Assembly: GCA_946886325.1 (NCBI GenBank)
Contig: CAMPIK010000190.1
Span: 1-5,661 of the forward strand
Origin: an uncultured Shinella sp.
GTDB taxonomy: Bacteria; Pseudomonadota; Alphaproteobacteria; Rhizobiales; Rhizobiaceae
Direction of reading: 5' to 3'
DNA: 5,661 bases
The notes under the pieces were generated by a model that saw only the letters and a list, made by a program, of their open reading frames with translations, searched no databases and was not told where the DNA came from. The translations under genes and the position numbers were made by a program. This document shows, piece after piece, positions 1-5,278 of this stretch. Positions within the stretch are counted from its first letter, which is position 1, and each line of letters starts with the position of its first letter.

Positions 1-468
1 GCCCTGCGCGACCGGCTGGAACGGGAGGGATCGGCAAGCCTGATGCTCGACCTCGCGCCGGACCGGACGCATGCGCGCATCACAGCCGATCTTGCCCGCC
101 AGCCGCAGAAGGCGAGTTTCTCGACCCGCCTTCGCAAGGGCGTGCATCTGGACGGTATCAAGACGGCCCTCATCCGCGAGATCGTACCGGAGGCAGCCTC
201 GCTTAACCCCGACGCGCTCGCCGGGCTTATCAAGGCGCTGGCCGTGCCGATGCTCCGGCCCCGGCCGATTGCCGAATCCATCTCGTCGGCCGGCGGGGTC
301 GCCTGGGAGGCGATCGACGATGCCTTCATGCTGAAATCCATGCCGGGCCATTTCGTCGCGGGGGAGATGATCGACTGGGAGGCGCCGACCGGGGGCTATC
401 TGCTGACCGCCTGCCTGGCGACCGGCCGCGCCGCGGCCAGGGGTATCGAGCGGTGGCTCGCGCGATGA
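1..468 (+). CDS. C-terminal part of a BaiN/HI0933-like FAD-dependent oxidoreductase (5' end outside window)
   Basis: The reading frame is open from base 1 and ends at TGA 466-468, giving 155 C-terminal residues; the start and the N-terminal Rossmann FAD-binding part lie to the left of the window. What is visible fits the C-terminal end of the HI0933-like flavoprotein family (the TIGR03862/BaiN/RdsA group): an S-S-A-G-G-V turn near residues 95-100, followed by an acidic E-x-I-D-D stretch, then M-P-G-H-F near 114-118, and the FAD-contacting segment A-G-E-M-I-D-W-E-A-P-T-G-G-Y near 120-133, ending in an A-x-A-T-G-R-A-A-A helix. Members are cytoplasmic flavoproteins of mostly unknown substrate; some are tied to reductive steps on bile acids or to RNA modification, but no substrate can be assigned here. 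The gene converges on the minus-strand membrane protein with only 9 bp between the stops. The family call is firm and the reaction is unknown. Confidence 0.88.
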   Translation, partial: ALRDRLEREGSASLMLDLAPDRTHARITADLARQPQKASFSTRLRKGVHLDGIKTALIREIVPEAASLNPDALAGLIKALAVPMLRPRPIAESISSAGGVAWEAIDDAFMLKSMPGHFVAGEMIDWEAPTGGYLLTACLATGRAAARGIERWLAR

Positions 469-477
469 ATCCGGTCG

Positions 478-798
478 TCACCGGGCCGCTTCGTGGAACG
501 GCACGGCAAGGGCGACCAGAACGAAGAGGATCGCCACGCCCGCAAGCAACATCAGCATCAGGCGACGAAGCGACTGCGTTTGCGAATCGCGCGCGACATG
601 CAAGTTTGTGATCGTGTGAAAGAACATCGCGTAGCGCGGAACATCCGGCTTCGCCAGTTTCTCCGACCGGCGCTCGATCCGGTAGGAGAGGACAATCGCG
701 CCCGCGAAGAACAGGATGGCCAGCATCGGCCATACACTGAGATAGAACGATACCAGCCCCTGCACGCGCAGCACCTCCCGATGCCGCCAGCTAAGCAT
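478..798 (-). CDS. Small two-helix inner-membrane protein of unknown function
   Basis: I do not recognise a family. The first ATG (796-798) gives 106 residues; an in-frame stop at 814-816 rules out a longer form. Two hydrophobic segments are clear: about residues 15-38, after which comes a basic stretch S-Y-R-I-E-R-R-S-E-K, and about 79-100. The roughly 40-residue loop between them is rich in Arg and Lys, so by the positive-inside rule it should face the cytoplasm, with both ends outside. No Shine-Dalgarno is visible ahead of the ATG. A good one (GGGAGG, 774-779) lies 8 nt before an in-frame GTG at 763-765, which would give 95 residues and remove the basic N-terminus that conflicts with this topology; I think 765 is the more likely start. 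The gene follows the phosphodiesterase gene by 34 bp on the same strand, so the two probably share a transcript. Codon use matches the neighbours. Confidence 0.72.
   Translation of the reverse strand: MLSWRHREVLRVQGLVSFYLSVWPMLAILFFAGAIVLSYRIERRSEKLAKPDVPRYAMFFHTITNLHVARDSQTQSLRRLMLMLLAGVAILFVLVALAVPFHEAAR
774..779 (-). promoter_or_regulatory. Shine-Dalgarno GGGAGG that argues for a GTG start at 765
   Basis: Read on the minus strand, GGGAGG is followed after 8 nt by GTG (765-763) in frame with the small membrane protein. The upstream ATG at 798 has no comparable purine-rich site. This suggests the annotated 106-residue protein really starts 11 codons later. It is a sequence-based inference, supported by the membrane topology of the shorter form. 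Confidence 0.5.
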
Positions 799-832
799 TC
801 TGGACGGCGCCGCTCAAGTGGCGAGGTTAGCG

Positions 833-1858
833 TCAGTTCGTCAGATGGTAGGGCCTGCGATAGCCGTTGCGGTCGAGCCACTCGATGGCCGCCTTCGGCT
901 CGTCGGTCTGGATGATGGTCGCGCCCCTATCGACCCAGAAACCGTAGGCGTCCTCGGGACGATTCTCGACGAGGGCAAGGCCGTCGCCGCGCCCGCCGGC
1001 GACCATGCCGTCCGGGCGGTCGACGATCGGATAGGTGTTGACCCACATGTGCCAGTTGCCGCGGATGGCGGCGGCGCGCGCCCGCATGGAAAACAGCGGG
1101 CCGCCGTCGGCCGTAATCGGTGCCGACTCGTCCTTGCGCCAAGCGATGAGCTCGGCCGCCGGGGCAGCGAAGGCGCCCGTTACACTGGCCATGAAACCCG
1201 GATCACGCACCGCGTCGTCGGCGAGGATCGGCATGAAGGGCACGTCGCGGCCGACGCGGGCGATCACGTCGCGCGTCAGCGCCATGCGTTCGGCATTCCA
1301 CACCGCATTCTTGACGAGAATACCCTCGGCCATGCCGAGCCCGCGCGCTTCGGACGCGATATCGGCGAGGTCTTCAGGTTCGAGCTTGTTGTCGATATTG
1401 ACGAGGATACGGCCCCTGGCTGCCTCCAGCATGTCAACGAGCGTCGGCACGCGCTCCCCGGTCACCTCACCGGTGCCCTCGACAACGAGCCGGCACTGCT
1501 TCAATTCGGCAAGCGTGTAGCGGTCGACCTCGCCGCGGCAGGTCGTGGTCCGGTCGAGCCAGGAATCGTGCATCACGACCAGCACGCCGTCCTTCGAGCG
1601 CCGCACGTCGAGTTCGACCATCTCGACCCCGAGAGCGACCGCATTCTCGATTGCCGCCAGCGAGTTCTCGGCGCGCACGACCTTGCCGTCCTGCTTCCAG
1701 CCGGCCCGGTGCGCGACGACCATGATATGGTCGCGCCAGCCATTGGCATCCCGCAACCGTTCGAGGATCAGGGCCGTCCGGTCGGTTTCGGCGGCGGCGG
1801 CTTGCAACGGCGACAGGAGCGCCAGCAACGCAAACAAGATCAGGGCAGTCGGGCGCAT
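833..1858 (-). CDS. Exported glycerophosphodiester phosphodiesterase (GDPD family)
   Basis: The 341-residue product begins with a Sec-type signal peptide: an Arg at position 2, a hydrophobic core to about residue 18, and an A-rich region with likely cleavage near 22-24, so the enzyme should act in the periplasm. The mature part shows the GDPD TIM-barrel motifs in order: V-A-H50-R51-A-G, E64-N65-S, V-E82-L-D84, M-H97-D98 followed by L-D-R-T-T, a strand I-D-N-K around 155-158, and I-Q-T-D-E at 316-320 in the last strand. In this family the two histidines act in acid-base catalysis and the acidic residues bind a divalent metal, hydrolysing glycerophosphodiesters to sn-glycerol 3-phosphate and an alcohol. 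The substrate headgroup cannot be read from sequence. The third motif position is Ala where many members have Gly (HRG). Two cysteines, C107 and C122, are the only ones. The start is supported by GAGGAG (1867-1872) 8 nt upstream. It is transcribed away from the GH32 gene and is probably the first gene of a two-gene unit with the small membrane protein. Confidence 0.9.
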   Translation of the reverse strand: MRPTALILFALLALLSPLQAAAAETDRTALILERLRDANGWRDHIMVVAHRAGWKQDGKVVRAENSLAAIENAVALGVEMVELDVRRSKDGVLVVMHDSWLDRTTTCRGEVDRYTLAELKQCRLVVEGTGEVTGERVPTLVDMLEAARGRILVNIDNKLEPEDLADIASEARGLGMAEGILVKNAVWNAERMALTRDVIARVGRDVPFMPILADDAVRDPGFMASVTGAFAAPAAELIAWRKDESAPITADGGPLFSMRARAAAIRGNWHMWVNTYPIVDRPDGMVAGGRGDGLALVENRPEDAYGFWVDRGATIIQTDEPKAAIEWLDRNGYRRPYHLTN

Positions 1859-1964
1859 GCGAATCGCTCCTCGTCCGAATGGATGAAGCGCGATAGCCGC
1901 CTGCGATTACAGCGGCATGAAGAAGACATGACAGGACGATGAAGGCAATTCCGTCATCATTCTT

Positions 1965-1977
1965 GCGAAAGGTTCGC
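1965..1977. promoter_or_regulatory. Short palindrome, possible operator between the divergent genes
   Basis: GCGAA-AGG-TTCGC is a perfect 5-bp inverted repeat with a 3-nt centre, near the middle of the divergent intergenic region. One further pairing (1963/1979) exists beyond one mismatch. Such a placement would suit a regulator of one or both genes, but five-base arms occur by chance and no regulator gene is adjacent. The assignment is speculative. Confidence 0.2.
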
Positions 1978-2043
1978 CAAAGACTGGCCCAAAGCCCTTT
2001 ACAGGCTATCATCGCACGCTAGTTGCCATGTACGGGAGGAAGC

Positions 2044-2049
2044 GAGGAG
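2044..2049 (+). promoter_or_regulatory. Shine-Dalgarno that fixes the GH32 start at ATG 2056
   Basis: GAGGAG lies 6 nt before ATG 2056-2058. A second purine run, GGGAGGA at 2034-2040, is further upstream. The reading frame is also open back to a TTG at 2023, but that codon has no site ahead of it and both purine runs would then fall inside the gene, so the longer 582-residue form is unlikely. Confidence 0.7.
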
Positions 2050-2055
2050 CCGAGA

Positions 2056-3771
2056 ATGAACGACATGCAAACCGCCCCCGAACAGGTCCGCAATATCAAG
2101 AAGATGCGGGTCGACCTCCCCGTCAACGTCACGCTGCACGTCTGGCTGAAGGCCGTGCTGCCGGGCGAACTCGGCATTCTTTCGATGTCGAATGCCAATG
2201 GCAGGTTCGGCGATGTGACCGTCGCCAATTCCGAGGAATACAGCTTTCGCATCTATCACATCTTCGGTGGCGGGCTTGTCGATTTCGAATATGACGCGGA
2301 GACGACGGCCGTCTCGGTGCTCTACTGGTTCACCGCCGCCGACGTGCTCGACAAGGGCGTTCAGGTCGTCCACACCAACCACAGCAACGCGCCGCCCGCC
2401 TTGCCCGACAGCTATCATTTCCGCCCGCCCTTCGGCTGGATGAACGACCCGAACGGCTTCGGCCGGTTCCACGGCCGGCCGCATCTCTTCTACCAGCACT
2501 ATTCGCACGGGCTGCGCTGGAACACGATGCACTGGGGACACGCAGTCTCGGACGATTACCTGCACTGGCGGCACATGCCGATCTTCCTCTTCCCCTCGGA
2601 AGATCTGACCGCCCGGCCGGACAAGCGGGGCGGCGCCTATTCCGGCTCCGCGATCCCGATGTCCGATGGCCCCGGCATCCGCGTGTTCTTCACAGAACAG
2701 GTGGCCGAACGCACGCCGGAAATCCAGATCCAGCTCACCGCCACCTCGGCAGACCTCATCATGGCCGGCCAGGCCGACGTCATCCTGCCGGAGCGGCCGG
2801 CGAACCAGGGATTGACCCTCGATTTCCGCGATCCTTACGTCTTTCGCGGACCGGACGGGCGCTGGAAGATGCTTCTCGGCAGCCAGAGCAACGAAGGCGG
2901 CGTGATCCTTCTCTATGAGACAGACGACCATCGCGGCGCCACGGGCTGGACCTTCGTCGGCAAGCTTCTTGTGGAGAAGCGACTTCAGACCTCGGCAATC
3001 GAGTGCCCCTGCCTCGTCCCGCTCGACGGGGCGGCCAACGATCCGTCAACGCGATGGGCGCTGATCTTCGGACTGATGCACAGCGTCTGCCCGCGGACGG
3101 AGCGCAGGAACCTGACCTTTGCCGAAGTCGGCTGGTTCGATGGAAAACGCTTTACCAAGGAGTTCGAGCAGGAACTGGACTTCGCGACCGACAATTACGC
3201 CTTCCAGGCCTTCGACGACGGCGGCAAGGTGGTCGGCATCGGCTGGCTCGCCAACTGGGCGGATGCCTCGCCCGACATCGACTTTCCGAGTTCGATGACG
3301 CTGCCGCGCAACCTCATCCTGTCGGAAGGGGCGCTGCTCACGCCGCCCGTCGAGGGCGTGGAGGTGCTCCGTAGCCACCTGCTCGACGACAATCGGCTGA
3401 TGGCGGGCGAGCATCTGAGCCTCGTCAACGGCGCCGCCGAGATCGAGTTCTCGCTTCTGGAACCGGGCACACATTTCGAACTGGATCTGCATCATCCCAC
3501 GATCCGGCTCGCCGTCGTCGGCGACGAAGAGGGCCTGAAGATCGTCTATCAGCGGGAAGGCTCCAGCGCGGGTCCGCGCTACCTCGCCGCCGGCGCGCGG
3601 GCGCGGACGTTGCGCATCTTCATCGACCGCGGCTCCATCGAGGTCTTTGCCGATGGCGGGCGCTGGACCGGAACGAAACGTCTCGACGATTTCGAACCCG
3701 TCCGCTCGGCTCGACTGAAGGCACCGGCCGGCGCGGTCACGGATGCGCGTGCCTGGGCGCTCAAACTCTGA
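2056..3771 (+). CDS. Glycoside hydrolase family 32 beta-fructosidase (sucrose/fructan hydrolase) with N-terminal extension
   Basis: The 571-residue product (from ATG 2056) carries all three GH32 signatures: W-M-N-D-P-N-G with the nucleophile D131, F-R258-D259-P that stabilises the transition state, and E316-C-P with the acid/base Glu. Further family marks are W-G-H-A-V-S followed by L-H-W near 160-172, Y-S-G-S-A-I near 195-200, I-G-W-L-A-N-W near 395-401, and in the C-terminal beta-sandwich D524-R-G-S-I-E529-V-F. The enzyme should release fructose from sucrose or short fructans with retention of configuration. It has no signal peptide, which suggests cytoplasmic action on imported sugar; sucrose or a phosphorylated form are both possible. 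Residues 1-116, ahead of the catalytic propeller, form an extra beta-rich stretch absent from classical invertases such as SacC. No transporter, PTS component or fructokinase is adjacent. The gene is divergent from the phosphodiesterase and converges on the signalling operon with 13 bp between stops. Hydrolase versus fructosyltransferase cannot be settled from sequence alone. Confidence 0.93.
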   Translation: MNDMQTAPEQVRNIKKMRVDLPVNVTLHVWLKAVLPGELGILSMSNANGRFGDVTVANSEEYSFRIYHIFGGGLVDFEYDAETTAVSVLYWFTAADVLDKGVQVVHTNHSNAPPALPDSYHFRPPFGWMNDPNGFGRFHGRPHLFYQHYSHGLRWNTMHWGHAVSDDYLHWRHMPIFLFPSEDLTARPDKRGGAYSGSAIPMSDGPGIRVFFTEQVAERTPEIQIQLTATSADLIMAGQADVILPERPANQGLTLDFRDPYVFRGPDGRWKMLLGSQSNEGGVILLYETDDHRGATGWTFVGKLLVEKRLQTSAIECPCLVPLDGAANDPSTRWALIFGLMHSVCPRTERRNLTFAEVGWFDGKRFTKEFEQELDFATDNYAFQAFDDGGKVVGIGWLANWADASPDIDFPSSMTLPRNLILSEGALLTPPVEGVEVLRSHLLDDNRLMAGEHLSLVNGAAEIEFSLLEPGTHFELDLHHPTIRLAVVGDEEGLKIVYQREGSSAGPRYLAAGARARTLRIFIDRGSIEVFADGGRWTGTKRLDDFEPVRSARLKAPAGAVTDARAWALKL

Positions 3772-3784
3772 GAGCAAATGTCGT

Positions 3785-4831
3785 TCAGGCCGGCGCTTCC
3801 ACCATCCGGAAGCGCATCTCGGCCCGTGTGCCACGCTCGCGGGCGGCATATTCGAGGGCCGCGCCGAGACTTGTCGCCATGGCGCTGATGATCTTGCTGC
3901 CGAGGCCGGTGCCCCTGGCCGGCCCCTCGCCGCGCCAGCCGATGCCGTCGTCCTCGACGGACAGCAGGGCCGTATCGCCGTCGATGCGGGCGAATTCGAC
4001 GCGGACCTCGCCGCCGTTCTCGCCATAGGCATATTTGAAGGCGTTGGTGACGAGTTCGGTGACGATCATGCCGAGCGAGACGGCGCGGTCCGTCGGGATG
4101 GACAGCGGCTCGACGCGTGGCGCCAGCCGCACATTGGTTCCCTGGCCCTGCATCGAGGCCGACAGTTCGGACAGCAAGGTCGAGAGATAGGCGCCCATGT
4201 CGACATGGCGCACGTCGTCGGACGTGTAGAGCCTGCGGTGAATGCCGGCGATCGCGGTGATGCGGGCCTGGGTTTCGGAGAGCGCCGCCTTGACCTCGTC
4301 GTCAGCGGTGCTCGACATCTGCAGGCGGATGAGGGCTGCCGCCAGCGCCAGCGAATTGCCGACGCGGTGGTTGACCTCCGAGAGCAGCACCTCGGCGCGC
4401 TCCTTGGCGAGGCGAATTTCCCGGTCGCCCTGCTCCTTGGCCCGTTTCAGGGCGGCATTCTCCAGCGCCTGGCCAAGGGCATTGGCCAGCAGCGGCATGA
4501 ACTCCTCGCCGACGGTCTTGATCACATAGTCGGCCGCGCCCGCCTTCAGCGCCTCGACGGCAACGCGCGCCTCGCTCGAACCGGTCACGTAGACGACCGG
4601 TATGTTTTCGAACCGTTCCCTGATCGCCATCATGAAATCGAGCCCTGTCCCGGCCCGCAGATAATGATCGAGGATCACGGCGTCGATGCCGCCTTCTTCC
4701 AGTCTGGCGCGACCGCTTTCCGCATCCTCGGCATGAATGATCTCATAGCCGCGGCGACCGAGCTGCTTTTCCGCAAGCCGCACAAGCGCCGGATCGTCGT
4801 CGATATAAAGGATGCGGACGGGATCGCCCAT
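3785..4831 (-). CDS. Receiver-HisKA_2 histidine kinase (response-regulator domain fused ahead of kinase)
   Basis: The 348-residue cytoplasmic protein starts with a CheY-like receiver (about 5-120): acidic pocket D11-D12, phosphoacceptor D55 in V-I-L-D-H, T83 and K105. A charged helical linker (about 112-150, rich in K/E/R/A, likely coiled coil) leads to a HisKA_2-type dimerisation helix with E-V-N-H155-R-V-G-N-S, the predicted autophosphorylated His. The ATPase domain follows: N-box E259-L-V-T-N263-A-F-K, G1 box E293-D-D-G-I-G298, and G2 G307-T-G-L-G311. No sensor or membrane segment is present, so its input is probably phosphorylation of its own receiver. This receiver-first order is the reverse of ordinary hybrid kinases. 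It has no DNA-binding output; its His may pass phosphate to a receiver encoded elsewhere. Its ATG (4829-4831) directly follows the TAA of the response regulator, with only a weak AGAG upstream, so translation is probably coupled. It is the last gene of the operon and converges on the GH32 gene. Confidence 0.9.
   Translation of the reverse strand: MGDPVRILYIDDDPALVRLAEKQLGRRGYEIIHAEDAESGRARLEEGGIDAVILDHYLRAGTGLDFMMAIRERFENIPVVYVTGSSEARVAVEALKAGAADYVIKTVGEEFMPLLANALGQALENAALKRAKEQGDREIRLAKERAEVLLSEVNHRVGNSLALAAALIRLQMSSTADDEVKAALSETQARITAIAGIHRRLYTSDDVRHVDMGAYLSTLLSELSASMQGQGTNVRLAPRVEPLSIPTDRAVSLGMIVTELVTNAFKYAYGENGGEVRVEFARIDGDTALLSVEDDGIGWRGEGPARGTGLGSKIISAMATSLGAALEYAARERGTRAEMRFRMVEAPA
3793..3815. 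terminator. Perfect 8-bp inverted repeat at the convergent gene ends, possible bidirectional terminator
   Basis: GCGCTTCC and GGAAGCGC are perfect complements separated by the 7-nt loop ACCATCC. The hairpin lies 21 nt after the GH32 stop and inside the last codons of the receiver-kinase gene on the other strand. Neither side is followed by a clear run of T, so it is not a canonical intrinsic terminator. It could still act as a 3' end stabiliser or a weak terminator for the + strand transcript. It may also be a chance product of codon choice. Confidence 0.35.
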
Positions 4832-5278
4832 TTATAACGTCTCTGGAATCTGCATGACGGAAAAGAACAGGCCGAGCTGGCGAATCGCATGGGCGAAACT
4901 CTCATACTCGACAGGCTTGGTAATATAGACGTTGGCGCCGAGATCATAGCACCGCTTGATCTCCGTCTCGTCATCCGTCGTCGTCAGGATGACGATCGGC
5001 AGGCGCTTGGTGTGCTGGTTCGTCTTGATCTTCTCGAGGATATCGATGCCCGACATGTCGGGCAGGTTGAGATCGAGCAGGATCAGCAGCGAACTGGCGC
5101 GGCTGACATAGCCGGTTCGATCCGTGCCGAGCACGTAGTCGAGGGCCGACGTGCCGTCGGTGAAGGGCACGATCTCGTTGTTGACGCCGGCACGTCGGAT
5201 GTTCTTTTCGATGAGCCGCGCATGGCCTTCATCGTCCTCGACCATCACGATGGTCACTTCTTTTCCTGCTGCATTCAT
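4832..5278 (-). CDS. Single-domain response regulator, Rcp1-like receiver
   Basis: The 148-residue product is one receiver domain and nothing else. The acidic pocket is E14-D15-D16, the phosphoacceptor is D69 in L-L-D-L-N-L-P, the switch Thr is T99 or T100 in I-L-T-T-T, and K121 sits in I-T-K-P. The Y-D-L-G-A-N-V-Y-I-T-K-P block and the long insert before the phosphoacceptor strand are typical of the Rcp1 group, the partners of cyanobacterial phytochrome Cph1 and of many bacterial PAS/GAF kinases. With no output domain it probably acts as a phosphate carrier or by protein contact. The start is well supported: AGGAG (5288-5292) lies 9 nt ahead of the ATG. The ATG overlaps the stop of the upstream kinase as ATGA, and its own TAA abuts the ATG of the receiver-kinase. 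The preceding kinase is the likely phosphodonor and the following fusion protein a likely partner in the same relay; both are inferences from gene order. Confidence 0.92.
   Translation of the reverse strand: MNAAGKEVTIVMVEDDEGHARLIEKNIRRAGVNNEIVPFTDGTSALDYVLGTDRTGYVSRASSLLILLDLNLPDMSGIDILEKIKTNQHTKRLPIVILTTTDDETEIKRCYDLGANVYITKPVEYESFAHAIRQLGLFFSVMQIPETL

Larger units (their letters stand above)
1859..2055. promoter_or_regulatory. Divergent intergenic region between phosphodiesterase and GH32 genes
   Basis: This gap of about 197 bp is the only sizeable non-coding stretch in the window and must carry the promoters for both divergent genes. I see no convincing -35/-10 pair on either strand. 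TTTACA at 1998-2003 could be a -35 for the GH32 gene, but what lies 17 nt later is a poor -10. There is no match to the EcfG general-stress signature (GGAAC with a spaced CGTT). The region also holds the ribosome binding sites of both genes and a short odd-spaced palindrome listed separately. Confidence 0.6.

Noticed and set aside
471..484. CCGGT-CGTC-ACCGG hairpin between the convergent flavoprotein and membrane-protein genes
   Set aside because: The stem is only 5 bp with no T run on either side; in DNA this GC-rich it is expected by chance.
805..812. CGGCGCCG palindrome between the phosphodiesterase and membrane-protein genes
   Set aside because: It is a short GC-only palindrome with no loop or T run and gives no support for a terminator or operator.
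818..1942. Long + strand open frame of 374 codons opposite the phosphodiesterase gene
   Set aside because: It is antisense to a clear GDPD gene with signal peptide and catalytic motifs; its composition (rich in R, G, A, H, D) is typical of a high-GC shadow frame.
1467..2012. Minus-strand frame whose first 45 codons look like a short membrane segment upstream of the phosphodiesterase
   Set aside because: The hydrophobic stretch covers only about 15 residues, there is no ribosome binding site, and most of the frame is out of phase inside the phosphodiesterase gene.
1999..2931. Minus-strand open frame of 310 codons opposite the GH32 gene
   Set aside because: The + strand carries all GH32 signature motifs through this stretch; the minus frame shows no recognisable domain.
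3046..4032. Minus-strand open frame of 328 codons spanning the GH32 3' half and the kinase end
   Set aside because: It crosses two well-supported genes in other frames and has no domain signal.
3743..4837. + strand open frame of 364 codons opposite the receiver-kinase gene
   Set aside because: The minus strand encodes complete receiver, HisKA_2 and ATPase motifs; the + frame is a GC-driven shadow.
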